Below are positions 1 to 10,652 of a stretch of DNA of 64,000 bases, piece by piece. Every line of letters begins with the position of its first letter. Position 1 is the first letter of the stretch. The stretch is from Brassica napus. Its lineage: Eukaryota > Streptophyta > Magnoliopsida > Brassicales > Brassicaceae. Both the position numbers and the translations under genes were made by a program. The DNA lies in assembly GCF_020379485.1 (NCBI RefSeq), contig NC_063448.1, forward strand, positions 10,439,726-10,503,725, read 5' to 3'. The notes under the pieces are model-generated. The model made no database searches. It worked only from the letters and a program-made list of their open reading frames with translations, and was not told the origin of the DNA.

Positions 1-100
1 CACCTTCGGAGGCCATCAGTTCCTCCTTATGAGACAGAATACTGGCCTCTTCAGAGTCCAGAGTCGGAACCGCTTCACCTTTGAGTAGCTGGATCTCACC
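1..100 (-). pseudogene. Left-flank fragment of a transposon coiled-coil ORF
   Basis: Read on the minus strand from base 100, one frame is open throughout and gives an acidic, Glu/Leu-rich peptide (it begins GEIQLLKGEAVP). The style matches the coiled-coil protein cut off at the other end of the array, at 13,107. I infer that both flanks belong to one older element into which the array was placed. The frames do not join directly and no target duplication links the two flanks, so some sequence was probably lost. The stretch is short, hence the low confidence. Confidence 0.4.
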
Positions 101-1199
101 TGTTGCGGCCAGCAATTCAGCGGCTGAACCAGAGGTCGACCCAACACCCTACTCAACCAGCCAAGGCGTCAACAAGGATATACGTGCACTAAAAATGCCA
201 TATCTTACAAACCAGGAGGGTTTAAATCATGAGTCTAATTTTTATGGATTTCACACTCAAGAAGGAGTCCAGGCCAAATTGAATTGGGCCAATATATTCA
301 CGGAGCAAGAAGTTATGAATTTTACAATTCAGAGGTTTCTCAACCCGTCCATCTGCGAGTACCCGACTTTAGAAGAAGATGCAAGCTCAATTAAGAGGCG
401 GCCTGAAGCAAGACCCATCATAGGAGTCAATAGGAGTTTATCAGCTTTCCAGAAAGCCCAAGATCAGGAGAAATGGCCACGGAAATTAGGAGTTATGATC
501 AATTCCCCAGAACCGGCCAAACCGACGGCATCTATGGAAAGTCTTCAACCAATTCAACTTGGTTCGACCCAGAGCTATTTATGGGAACCAGGAGATCATC
601 TTAACCAATCAGGAGGTATTCCAGAAGTCCTTAGCTGCACCATAATCCAGGAGATCAGTTGGTTCAATGGAGAATCACTTAAACCCAACCGGAGCTATTT
701 ATGGAAAGATTGGACAATCTTTCGGTTTGATCCATTCCAAGCAATTCCAATCCAACCAGGAGAACCAGACGACGTCCAGACAAAACCAAGACATCCAGGA
801 GACATTATACACGAGCCAGAAGAGTTCTACAACTTCATTCCATGCACCAGCCCACATAGGAATAAGAAGATCCCCATTATCACCAAACTGCCTTATTTGG
901 AGTCTCTTGCATTCAAACTCCAACAGCTCTTTTTCTACCAAGGCAAGGACGAGATCAGCACCTTCCAGACCATTAAGAAGATTCCCAGGAAGCTCACTTA
1001 CCCCCTCAAACCGTCCAGATACAAGGAGGATACCATCTACATTCATTTGGCCAAGATTCTCATCATTAAGCCTCCAACGGCTAGTTTTCAAGGAGCCATC
1101 AATTCCTTTGCTTCCAAGTTTATTATTTCGATTTTATTTCTTTCCTTATGTCATTTTATGACTGTTAGAGAGTCCTTGGTCGAGCCTATAAAGCTCTAG
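101..1199 (+). other. Open reading frame inside LTR1 U3
   Basis: An uninterrupted frame covers almost all of U3 and ends with TAG at 1197-1199, just past the TATA box. In LTR2 the same frame joins the internal ORF through the polypurine tract. Here it has no natural ATG at the LTR edge; the frame simply enters from the flank. The product is Pro/Gln/Ser-rich with no domain I can name. It is best read as the 5' LTR copy of sequence that is coding only in a 3' LTR position. Confidence 0.6.
1187..1193 (+). promoter_or_regulatory. TATA box of LTR1
   Basis: TATAAAG lies about 1.09 kb into the LTR, a plausible U3/R boundary. The equivalent in LTR2 is at 5399-5405. Transcription would begin about 30 bp downstream. 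Confidence 0.6.
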
Positions 1200-1681
1200 T
1201 CTTTGTTTCATTGTAAATCACCATTTTTGAAAGTAATAAGAATTATTCAGTTTTCTAGTTTTCTTAAAACTATTGTTCTAAGTCTTTTGAGCTTGTGTGA
1301 AGCAACTCCAAAGCACCTTGACTTATCAAGGCTCCTTTCCATAGAGTCTTGTGGCGTCCTCAACCCCCCCATCCTTCCATTCCAATTCGTTTGCCAAGCT
1401 TGAGAGTGATACACATCCAGCAAGCAAAGCACTATCTCAATCCACTTCAATCATCAACTGATTAGGCTGAGAGTGTCACACGACCAGCAGCCTAATTCCA
1501 TACTATCTATCTTTATTTATCTTGTTTTATCATATTAGAAATCATATCTCATTTGTTTTTGCATTTGTTTTCAGGATCATAACTTGCATTCCATCATATC
1601 GCCCATCCGATCATATCTTTGGTTGATCCATCAAGCTTCCATCAACCATTTTGCCACCCCTGATTTCCAGCCTGCAACATT

Positions 1682-1693
1682 TGGTATCAGAGC
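1682..1693 (+). other. Primer binding site, unit A
   Basis: TGGTATCAGAGC two bases after LTR1 complements the 3' end of plant initiator tRNA-Met, the usual minus-strand primer of plant LTR elements. Confidence 0.9.
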
Positions 1694-2226
1694 TTAAGCT
1701 CCTGACTCAGGTGATATCTATCCTTGCATCTCATACTTGCTTGCATTTGTTTTTCCATTCATGAACCGAAAATCCATAAAAACTGTTTCTTTTTGTTTCA
1801 AGTTTTATTTCTGCATATTTTTGTTCTTTCTGTTCATCATACTTTAAAGTCACGAAAAAGAAAACAAAAAGTTTTGTTTGATTCATTTAAAAATCGAAAA
1901 TCCCAAAAGAAAGTGTTTGCATTCATTAGTTTCCATAAAAGAAAATCCCATAAAAATTGTCATTTTGAATTTGTTTCCTTTGTTTGCATATCCTTAAAAA
2001 AAAAAAAAAATCATACTAGTTATTGTTTCATGCCATATTAGTTGCTACATTTCGTGATTGCATCAGAAAACCAAAAAAAAAAAAATATATTTATTGCATA
2101 GTTATTTCATTTCGGTTCATAGTTGCCTAATTTCTCGGTTTAGTTCAAATAGTTTGCATTATTCATTTGGTTTGACTAGCACTTCCCATATCTTCACTTG
2201 ATCTTTAAGATTGATCTCAGGGATAA

Positions 2227-2937
2227 ATGGGAGAGGCAGCACACGGCCAAGCTCTAATAGCTTCTCAAAACCAACTACTGATTGCTATGCGAGAATTAGA
2301 AGATCAAATGGCCCGGTTAGAAGAAAGAAGCCATATGTCTAAGAGAAAGACACAAGGCCGAGGACCACCACCTGGAAAAACAAGATTTGGAGATGCACCA
2401 GAGGATGGCTATGTTGAGCCTAAGCCACCAGATCCTTCATGGATCACCCCACACCATACTTCTTCAACTCATAAACACTTAACTCATTCTTATCTTGATT
2501 TTAAATCTGTTAATGAAGTTAAGATTTATTATTTTTCAGGAAGCAGTTGGCCAGATGACTATCTCTCTTGGGAAAGAACCATGGATGATTGGTTTTCATA
2601 CCATGGCGTGCCAAAGAAAGAAAAGCTGAGCCATGCCATCAAACAGCTCACCGGAGGTGCATACAAATGGTGGAAAAGTGTAGATGGTGCAAGATGGAAG
2701 AGTCAAAGAGAGGCCATCAAAACGTGGGAAGATCTTAAAGAGGCCATGATCAGGAAGTATGTATCCTCACTTCCAACACCAGAGATTAGAGAAAGGTACC
2801 CAAGGAGGTTTTCAAGCCATGGGTCCAAAGAGGCAAAGAGAGTGGTGCCACAACAAGGCCATAGAAGCTTGATCCATCAAGATCAGAATCGGCCAAACAA
2901 GGGGCACACAGTTTTCTATGATCAATCCCAACCTTAG
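2227..2937 (+). CDS. Gag N-terminal ORF, unit A
   Basis: 236 codons. Residues ~20-50 form a short charged helix. Residues ~95-185 carry the plant retrotransposon Gag core (WPDDYLSWERTMDDWF, then GGAYKWWKS, then WEDLKEAMIRKYV). The family builds the capsid of virus-like particles. The frame stops at TAG 2935-2937. An ATG in the same frame opens 15 bases later into the zinc-knuckle part, so this looks like one gag gene split by a nonsense codon. Unit A differs from B and C by one residue here (YHGVP for YQGVP). A ~550-bp AT-rich leader separates the primer site from this start. Confidence 0.85.
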   Translation: MGEAAHGQALIASQNQLLIAMRELEDQMARLEERSHMSKRKTQGRGPPPGKTRFGDAPEDGYVEPKPPDPSWITPHHTSSTHKHLTHSYLDFKSVNEVKIYYFSGSSWPDDYLSWERTMDDWFSYHGVPKKEKLSHAIKQLTGGAYKWWKSVDGARWKSQREAIKTWEDLKEAMIRKYVSSLPTPEIRERYPRRFSSHGSKEAKRVVPQQGHRSLIHQDQNRPNKGHTVFYDQSQP

Positions 2938-2952
2938 GAGGTCCCTAAGACC

Positions 2953-3582
2953 ATGGAGAGAAAGAAATTTGTCAGCCAAGACACGTTGGCCAGACTCAAA
3001 GAAAAATCAGACAAACCGATTTTTCAAGAAAAGGCCAAGGTAAGTCCTATACTTGATAAATTTGTTTATAAATCATCTCCAACTGGTATGAGTCACTTGT
3101 CTTTGTCTAAGGATGCTAAGACAGGTCCTGAGGTCCAGAAAGACACGATCTCCACATCCTTGTTGAGATCCAAAGTTGTCCATGATTTAAGTCCAAGAGA
3201 CAAGGAGATTTTAAACCCAAAGGAAGAAGAGCCATCAAGCCAAGGTAAGTCTTCTAAATCTGAGGATTTAAAATATCAGACATGTTATAGATGTCATAAG
3301 AAAGGACACTATGCTGTAGTTTGTCCTACTAAGCAAGTATTGATAGAAACATCACTTGAAGAGAAAGCATATTTATCTATGAAGAGTGATAGTTTTCTTC
3401 AACCTGATTTGTTGGTTCCAAATTCTTGTGTAATGCCCTTGTCTTTGTCAAAAGGTGTTGTAACAAGAATTAAAGAGCATGAATTCAAAGGAGAGGAGCC
3501 ACCAGGCGCCACACCAGTGATGAACCAGGAGAAGGTTCAAGACACAATGCAGTTCATGTTGCTTAAAGAAGCAAACCAGTAA
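2953..3582 (+). CDS. Gag C-terminal (zinc knuckle) ORF, unit A
   Basis: 209 codons in the same frame as the upstream gag ORF. A CCHC zinc knuckle (CYRCHKKGHYAVVC, about residues 111-124) would bind RNA as nucleocapsid. The rest is Lys/Ser/Glu-rich. It ends early at TAA 3580-3582: relative to unit C, one base is missing in the run before AGTAAATAAAG, which shifts the frame. Unit B has the same lesion. Confidence 0.8.
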   Translation: MERKKFVSQDTLARLKEKSDKPIFQEKAKVSPILDKFVYKSSPTGMSHLSLSKDAKTGPEVQKDTISTSLLRSKVVHDLSPRDKEILNPKEEEPSSQGKSSKSEDLKYQTCYRCHKKGHYAVVCPTKQVLIETSLEEKAYLSMKSDSFLQPDLLVPNSCVMPLSLSKGVVTRIKEHEFKGEEPPGATPVMNQEKVQDTMQFMLLKEANQ

Positions 3583-3680
3583 ATAAAGTATCAAACCAAG
3601 TTCCAAGGAAAGAACCAGACCATAAGCCCAGCCATGAACCACCTCACAAGTGGAATTCTAGTGTTGAACAATGTGTTCAC

Positions 3681-5411
3681 ATGCCAAGGCTTAAGGTAAT
3701 CTTCTCTGATCTTAAAACGTCCAAGACACTTGATTATCCAGATATAATGCACTTGTCTTTGCCAAAAAGTTTTGATCCAGGAATAAAAGAAGTTGAAGGT
3801 CATAACCACCAAGGTCAAAAGATGCAAAGAAGGCAGCAAACAAAAACAAGTTGTCCAAAGAAGAAAATCATTCTTCAACTTGTGGAAGCTATCAAAGTAA
3901 GTCTGGAAATTTCAAATTATTTTTATCAGTGTCCAAACACAGATATAATGCACTTGATTTTTGCCCAGAAAGTTGAGAATTTTTCAGGTTGCAAAGGAGA
4001 AAGCTTCAAAGAAATCCCACCGGATAATCTTTTGTTGCTAGGAGAATCAAACCCAAAGATGGTCAGGACTAAGCCTACTAGGAGTATGAAGGACCATCCA
4101 CCAAAGGAGATAAGAAATGCCAAAGTCAAAAGCAGAGGCGTGATCCTATCCTATTTGCTGAAAGAAGAGCCACCTGATGCACAATCCATCCCCAAACCGA
4201 AACAATATCAAGGTAAGACCTTAGAATCTCAAAAGAGTATGAAAGCTGACTTGCTCTATCTTGTTGCAGGTTATAAAGTTCCGAGGACGAAACCTTTTCA
4301 TGGGGGAGGGAATGTTGCGGCCAGCAATTCAGCGGCTGAACCAGAGGTCGACCCAACACCCTACTCAACCAGCCAAGGCGCCAACAAGGATATACGTGCA
4401 CTAAAAAAGCCATATCTTACAAACCAGGAGGGTTTAAATCATGAGTCTAATTTTTATGGATTCTACACTCAAGAAGGAGTCCAGGCCAAATTGAATTGGG
4501 CCAATATATTCACGGATCAAGAAGTTATGAATTTTACAATTCAGAGGTTTCTCAACCCGTCCATCTGCGAGTACCCGACTTTAGAAGAAGATGCAAGCTC
4601 AATTAAGAAGCGGCCTGAAGAAAACCCCATAATAGGAGTCAAGAGAAGTTTATCAGATTTCCAGAAAGCCCAAGATCAGGAGAAATGGCCACGGAAATTA
4701 GGAGTTATGATCAATTCCCCAGAACCGGCCAAACCGACGTCATCTATGGAAAGTCTTCAACCAATTCAACTTGGTTCGACCCAAAGCTATTTATGGGAAC
4801 CAGGAGATCATCTTAACCAATCAGGAGGTATTCTAGAAGTCCTTATCTGCACCAGAATCCAGGAGATCAGTTGGTTCAATGGAGAATCACTTAAACCCAA
4901 CCGGAGCTATTTATGGAAAAATTGGACAATCTTTCGGTTTGATCCTTTCCAAGCAATTCCAATCCAACCAGGAGAACCAGACGACGTCCAGACAAAACCA
5001 AGACATCCAGGAGACATTATACACGAGCCAGAAGAGTTCTACAACTTCATTCCATGCACCAGCCCACATAGGAATAAGAAGATCCCCATTATCACCAAAC
5101 TGCCTTATTTGGAGTCTCTTGCATTCAAACTCCAACAGCTCTTTTTCTACCAAGGCAAGGACGAGATCAGCACCTTACAGACCATTAAGAAGATTCCCAG
5201 GAAGCTCACTTACCCCCTCAAACCGTCCAGATACAAGGAGGATACCATCTACATTCATTTGGCCAAGATTCTCATCATTAAGCCTCCAACGGCTAGTTTT
5301 CAAGGAGCCATCAATTCCTTTGCTTCCAAATTTATTATTTCGATTTTATTTCTTTCCTTATGTCATTTTATGACTGTTAGAGAGTCCTTGGTCGAGCCTA
5401 TAAAGCTCTAG
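3681..5411 (+). CDS. ORF running from internal domain through PPT into LTR2
   Basis: 576 codons. Its frame is the one that continues gag once the one-base shift near 3578 is allowed for. It crosses the polypurine tract at 4302-4312, where it encodes a Gly-rich stretch, then stays open for about 366 codons inside U3 of LTR2 and ends at 5409-5411. No protease, polymerase or integrase motif is present. The LTR part is rich in Pro, Gln and SYLWEPGDH-like repeats of unknown role. Whether any protein is made is unknown, since the ATG at 3681 lies mid-frame. Confidence 0.6.
   Translation: MPRLKVIFSDLKTSKTLDYPDIMHLSLPKSFDPGIKEVEGHNHQGQKMQRRQQTKTSCPKKKIILQLVEAIKVSLEISNYFYQCPNTDIMHLIFAQKVENFSGCKGESFKEIPPDNLLLLGESNPKMVRTKPTRSMKDHPPKEIRNAKVKSRGVILSYLLKEEPPDAQSIPKPKQYQGKTLESQKSMKADLLYLVAGYKVPRTKPFHGGGNVAASNSAAEPEVDPTPYSTSQGANKDIRALKKPYLTNQEGLNHESNFYGFYTQEGVQAKLNWANIFTDQEVMNFTIQRFLNPSICEYPTLEEDASSIKKRPEENPIIGVKRSLSDFQKAQDQEKWPRKLGVMINSPEPAKPTSSMESLQPIQLGSTQSYLWEPGDHLNQSGGILEVLICTRIQEISWFNGESLKPNRSYLWKNWTIFRFDPFQAIPIQPGEPDDVQTKPRHPGDIIHEPEEFYNFIPCTSPHRNKKIPIITKLPYLESLAFKLQQLFFYQGKDEISTLQTIKKIPRKLTYPLKPSRYKEDTIYIHLAKILIIKPPTASFQGAINSFASKFIISILFLSLCHFMTVRESLVEPIKL
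4302..4312 (+). other. Polypurine tract, unit A
   Basis: A run of G and A directly before the TGTTGC of LTR2, as expected for plus-strand priming. Unit B has the same tract just before 8528. Confidence 0.8.
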
Positions 5412-5895
5412 TCTTTGTTTCATTGTAAATCACCATTTTTGAAAGTAATAAGAATTATTCAGTTTTCTAGTTTTCTTAAAACTATTGTTCTAAGTCTTTT
5501 GAGCTTGTGTGAAGCAACTCCAAAGCACCTTGACTTATCAAGGCTCCTTTCCATAGAGTCTTGTGGCGTCCTCAACCCCCCCCCCCATCCTTCCATTCCA
5601 ATTCGTTTGCCAAGCTTGAGAGTGATACACATCCAGCAAGCAAAGCACCATCTCAATCCACTTCAATCATCAACTGATTAGGCTGAGAGTGTCACACGAC
5701 CAGTAGCCTAATTCCATCCTATCTATCTTTATTCATCTTGTTTTATCATATTAGAAATCATATCTCATTTGTTTTTGCATTTGTTTTCAGGATCATAACT
5801 TGCATTCCATCATATCGCCCATCCGATCATATCTTTGGTTGATCCATCAAGCTTCCATCAACCATTTTTCCATCCCTGATTTCCAGCCTGCAACA
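4313..5895 (+). repeat. LTR2 of the array (1583 bp)
   Basis: Same ends as LTR1 and nearly identical to LTR3. Its U3 frame is fully open. It contains a longer poly-C tract near 5577. It acts as both 3' LTR of unit A and 5' LTR of unit B. Confidence 0.92.
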
Positions 5896-5897
5896 TT

Positions 5898-5909
5898 TGG
5901 TATCAGAGC
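5898..5909 (+). other. Primer binding site, unit B
   Basis: TGGTATCAGAGC, identical in sequence and spacing to unit A. Confidence 0.9.
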
Positions 5910-6441
5910 TTAAGCTCCTGACTCAGGTGATATCTATCCTTGCATCTCATACTTGCTTGCATTTGTTTTTCCATTCATAAACCGAAAATCCATAAAAACT
6001 GTTTCTTTTGTTTCAAGTTTTGTTTCTGCATATTTTTGTTCTTTCTGTTCATCATACTTTAAAGCCACGAAAAAGAAAACAAAAAGTTTTGTTTGATTCA
6101 TTTAAAAATCGAAAATCCCAAAAGAAAGTGTTTGCATTCATTAGTTTCCATAAAAGAAAATCCCATAAAATTGCCATTTTGAATTTGTTTCCTTTGTTTG
6201 CATATCCTTAAAAAAAAAAAAAAGCATACTAGTTATTGTTTCATGCCATATTAGTTGCTACATTTCGTGATTGCATCAGAAAACCAAAAAAAAATATATA
6301 TATATTTATTGCATAGTTATTTCATTTCGGTTCATAGTTGCCTAATTTCTCGGTTTAGTTCAAATAGTTTGCATTATTCATTTGGTTTGACTAGCACTTC
6401 CCATATCTTCACTTGATCTTTAAGATTGATCTCAGGGATAA

Positions 6442-7152
6442 ATGGGAGAGGCAGCACACGGCCAAGCTCTAATAGCTTCTCAAAACCAACTACTGATTGC
6501 TATGCGAGAATTAGAAGATCAAATGGCCCGGTTAGAAGAAAGAAGCCATATGTCTAAGAGAAAGACACAAGGCCGAGGACCACCACCTGGAAAAACAAGA
6601 TTTGGAGATGCACCAGAGGATGGCTATGTTGAGCCTAAGCCACCAGATCCTTCATGGATCACCCCACACCATACTTCTTCAACTCATAAACACTTAACTC
6701 ATTCTTATCTTGATTTTAAATCTGTTAATGAAGTTAAGATTTATTATTTTTCAGGAAGCAGTTGGCCAGATGACTATCTCTCTTGGGAAAGAACCATGGA
6801 TGATTGGTTTTCATACCAAGGCGTGCCAAAGAAAGAAAAGCTGAGCCATGCCATCAAACAGCTCACCGGAGGTGCATACAAATGGTGGAAAAGTGTAGAT
6901 GGTGCAAGATGGAAGAGTCAAAGAGAGGCCATCAAAACGTGGGAAGATCTTAAAGAGGCCATGATCAGGAAGTATGTATCCTCACTTCCAACACCAGAGA
7001 TTAGAGAAAGGTACCCAAGGAGGTTTTCAAGCCATGGGTCCAAAGAGGCAAAGAGAGTGGTGCCACAACAAGGCCATAGAAGCTTGATCCATCAAGATCA
7101 GAATCGGCCAAACAAGGGGCACACAGTTTTCTATGATCAATCCCAACCTTAG
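6442..7152 (+). CDS. Gag N-terminal ORF, unit B
   Basis: 236 codons with the same Gag core as unit A, ending at the same TAG (7150-7152). It differs from unit A at one residue (YQGVP) and matches unit C there. Confidence 0.85.
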   Translation: MGEAAHGQALIASQNQLLIAMRELEDQMARLEERSHMSKRKTQGRGPPPGKTRFGDAPEDGYVEPKPPDPSWITPHHTSSTHKHLTHSYLDFKSVNEVKIYYFSGSSWPDDYLSWERTMDDWFSYQGVPKKEKLSHAIKQLTGGAYKWWKSVDGARWKSQREAIKTWEDLKEAMIRKYVSSLPTPEIRERYPRRFSSHGSKEAKRVVPQQGHRSLIHQDQNRPNKGHTVFYDQSQP

Positions 7153-7167
7153 GAGGTCCCTAAGACC

Positions 7168-7797
7168 ATGGAGAGAAAGAAATTTGTCAGCCAAGACACG
7201 TTGGCCAGACTCAAAGAAAAATCAGACAAACCGATTTTTCAAGAAAAGGCCAAGGTAAGTCCTATACTTGATAAATTTGTTTATAAATCATCTCCAACTG
7301 GTATGAGTCACTTGTCTTTGTCTAAGGATGCTAAGACAGGTCCTGAGGTCCAGAAAGACACGATCTCCACATCCTTGTTGAGATCCAAAGTTGTCCATGA
7401 TTTAAGTCCAAGAGACAAGGAGATTTTAAACCCAAAGGAAGAAGAGCCATCAAGCCAAGGTAAGTCTTCTAAATCTGAGGATTTAAAATATCAGACATGT
7501 TATAGATGTCATAAGAAAGGACACTATGCTGTAGTTTGTCCTACTAAGCAAGTATTGATAGAAACATCACTTGAAGAGAAAGCATATTTATCTATGAAGA
7601 GTGATAGTTTTCTTCAACCTGATTTGTTGGTTCCAAATTCTTGTGTAATGCCCTTGTCTTTGTCAAAAGGTGTTGTAACAAGAATTAAAGAGCATGAATT
7701 CAAAGGAGAGGAGCCACCAGGCGCCACACCAGTGATGAACCAGGAGAAGGTTCAAGACACAATGCAGTTCATGTTGCTTAAAGAAGCAAACCAGTAA
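7168..7797 (+). CDS. Gag C-terminal (zinc knuckle) ORF, unit B
   Basis: 209 codons with CCHC knuckle CYRCHKKGHYAVVC. It carries the same one-base loss and premature TAA as unit A. This shared derived lesion shows A and B are duplicates of each other. Confidence 0.8.
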   Translation: MERKKFVSQDTLARLKEKSDKPIFQEKAKVSPILDKFVYKSSPTGMSHLSLSKDAKTGPEVQKDTISTSLLRSKVVHDLSPRDKEILNPKEEEPSSQGKSSKSEDLKYQTCYRCHKKGHYAVVCPTKQVLIETSLEEKAYLSMKSDSFLQPDLLVPNSCVMPLSLSKGVVTRIKEHEFKGEEPPGATPVMNQEKVQDTMQFMLLKEANQ

Positions 7798-7895
7798 ATA
7801 AAGTATCAAACCAAGTTCCAAGGAAAGAACCAGACCATAAGCCCAGCCATGAACCACCTCACAAGTGGAATTCTAGTGTTGAACAATGTGTTCAC

Positions 7896-9248
7896 ATGCC
7901 AAGGCTTAAGGTAATCTTCTCTGATCTTAAAACGTCCAAGACACTTGATTATCCAGATATAATGCACTTGTCTTTGCCAAAAAGTTTTGATCCAGGAATA
8001 AAAGAAGTTGAAGGTCATAACCACCAAGGTCAAAAGATGCAAAGAAGGCAGCAAACAAAAACAAGTTGTCCAAAGAAGAAAATCATTCTTCAACTTGTGG
8101 AAGCTATCAAAGTAAGTCTGGAAATTTCAAATTATTTTTATCAGTGTCCAAACACAGATATAATGCACTTGATTTTTGCCCAGAAAGTTGAGAATTTTTC
8201 AGGTTGCAAAGGAGAAAGCTTCAAAGAAATCCCACCGGATAATCTTTTGTTGCTAGGAGAATCAAACCCAAAGATGGTCAGGACTAAGCCTACTAGGAGT
8301 ATGAAGGACCATCCACCGAAGGAGATAAGAAATGCCAAAGTCAAAAGCAGAGGCGTGATCCTATCCTATTTGCTGAAAGAAGAGCCACCTGATGCACAAT
8401 CCATCCCCAAACCGAAACAATATCAAGGTAAGACCTTAGAATCTCAAAAGAGTATGAAAGCTGACTTTCTCTATCTTGTTGCAGGTTATAAAGTTCCGAG
8501 GACGAAACCTTTTCATGGGGGAGGGAATGTTGCGGCCAGCAATTCAGCGGCTGAACCAGAGGTCGACCCAACACCCTACTCAACCAGCCAAGGCGCCAAC
8601 AAGGATATACGTGCACTAAAAAAGCCATATCTTACAAACCAGGAGGGTTTAAATCATGAGTCTAATTTTTATGGATTCTACACTCAAGAAGGAGTCCAGG
8701 CCAAATTGAATTGGGCCAATATATTCACGGATCAAGAAGTTATGAATTTTACAATTCAGAGGTTTCTCAACCCGTCCATCTGCGAGTACCCGACTTTAGA
8801 AGAAGATGCAAGCTCAATTAAGAAGCGGCCTGAAGAAAACCCCATAATAGGAGTCAAGAGAAGTTTATCAGATTTCCAGAAAGCCCAAGATCAGGAGAAA
8901 TGGCCACGGAAATTAGGAGTTATGATCAATTCCCCAGAACCGGCCAAACCGACGTCATCTATGGAAAGTCTTCAACCAATTCAACTTGGTTCGACCCAAA
9001 GCTATTTATGGGAACCAGGAGATCATCTTAACCAATCAGGAGGTATTCTAGAAGTCCTTATCTGCACCAGAATCCAGGAGATCAGTTGGTTCAATGGAGA
9101 ATCACTTAAACCCAACCGGAGCTATTTATGGAAAAATTGGACAATCTTTCGGTTTGATCCTTTCCAAGCAATTCCAATCCAACCAGGAGAACCAGACGAC
9201 GTCCAGACAAAACCAAGACATCCAGGAGACATTATACACGAGCCATAA
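7896..9248 (+). pseudogene. LTR-crossing ORF, unit B, shortened by a nonsense codon
   Basis: Same frame as the unit A ORF, crossing the purine tract into LTR3. It ends at TAA 9246-9248, where unit A has a GAA codon (G to T). A second change (TACCCC to TAACCC near 9427) adds another stop downstream. The reading frame in this LTR is therefore not being maintained. Confidence 0.6.
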
Positions 9249-10106
9249 GAGTTCTACAACTTCATTCCATGCACCAGCCCACATAGGAATAAGAAGATCC
9301 CCATTATCACCAAACTGCCTTATTTGGAGTCTCTTGCATTCAAACTCCAACAGCTCTTTTTCTACCAAGGCAAGGACGAGATCAGCACCTTACAGACCAT
9401 TAAGAAGATTCCCAGGAAGCTCACTTAACCCCTCAAACCGTCCAGATACAAGGAGGATACCATCTACATTCATTTGGCCAAGATTCTCATCATTAAGCCT
9501 CCAACGGCTAGTTTTCAAGGAGCCATCAATTCCTTTGCTTCCAAATTTATTATTTCGATTTTATTTCTTTCCTTATGTCATTTTATGACTGTTAGAGAGT
9601 CCTTGGTCGAGCCTATAAAGCTCTAGTCTTTGTTTCATTGTAAATCACCATTTTTGAAAGTAATAAGAATTATTCAGTTTTCTAGTTTTCTTAAAACTAT
9701 TGTTCTAAGTCTTTTGAGCTTGTGTGAAGCAACTCCAAAGCACCTTGACTTATCAAGGCTCCTTTCCATAGAGTCTTGTGGCGTCCTCAACCCCCCCATC
9801 CTTCCATTCCAATTCGTTTGCCAAGCTTGAGAGTGATACACATCCAGCAAGCAAAGCACCATCTCAATCCACTTCAATCATCAACTGATTAGGCTGAGAG
9901 TGTCACACGACCAGTAGCCTAATTCCATCCTATCTATCTTTATTCATCTTGTTTTATCATATTAGAAATCATATCTCATTTGTTTTTGCATTTGTTTTCA
10001 GGATCATAACTTGCATTCCATCATATCGCCCATCCGATCATATCTTTGGTTGATCCATCAAGCTTCCATCAACCATTTTTCCATCCCTGATTTCCAGCCT
10101 GCAACA
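8528..10106 (+). repeat. LTR3 of the array (1579 bp)
   Basis: Starts TGTTGC, ends GCAACA. It is almost identical to LTR2, including differences from LTR1. Shared by units B and C. Confidence 0.92.
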
Positions 10107-10108
10107 TT

Positions 10109-10120
10109 TGGTATCAGAGC
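10109..10120 (+). other. Primer binding site, unit C
   Basis: TGGTATCAGAGC after LTR3, as in the other units. Confidence 0.9.
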
Positions 10121-10652
10121 TTAAGCTCCTGACTCAGGTGATATCTATCCTTGCATCTCATACTTGCTTGCATTTGTTTTTCCATTCATAAACCGAAAAT
10201 CCATAAAAACTGTTTCTTTTGTTTCAAGTTTTGTTTCTGCATATTTTTGTTCTTTCTGTTCATCATACTTTAAAGCCACGAAAAAGAAAACAAAAAGTTT
10301 TGTTTGATTCATTTAAAAATCGAAAATCCCAAAAGAAAGTGTTTGCATTCATTAGTTTCCATAAAAGAAAATCCCATAAAAATTGCCATTTTGAATTTGT
10401 TTCCTTTGTTTGCATATCCTTAAAAAAAAAAAAAAGCATACTAGTTATTGTTTCATGCCATATTAGTTGCTACATTTCGTGATTGCATCAGAAAACCAAA
10501 AAAAAAATATATATATTTATTGCATAGTTATTTCATTTCGGTTCATAGTTGCCTAATTTCTCGGTTTAGTTCAAATAGTTTGCATTATTCATTTGGTTTG
10601 ACTAGCACTTCCCATATCTTCACTTGATCTTTAAGATTGATCTCAGGGATAA

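Larger units (their letters stand above)
101..1679 (+). repeat. LTR1 of the array (1579 bp)
   Basis: Begins TGTTGC and ends GCAACA, a perfect 6-bp terminal inverted repeat. It is nearly identical to LTR2 and LTR3 but has private differences, so it is the most diverged full-length copy. It contains a TATA box at 1187-1193 and a long open frame across U3. Confidence 0.92.

Noticed and set aside
699..1091. Minus-strand frames inside the array LTRs (also 4911-5153, 9126-9368)
   Set aside because: They mirror the plus-strand U3 frame, have no recognisable domain and change with each copy.
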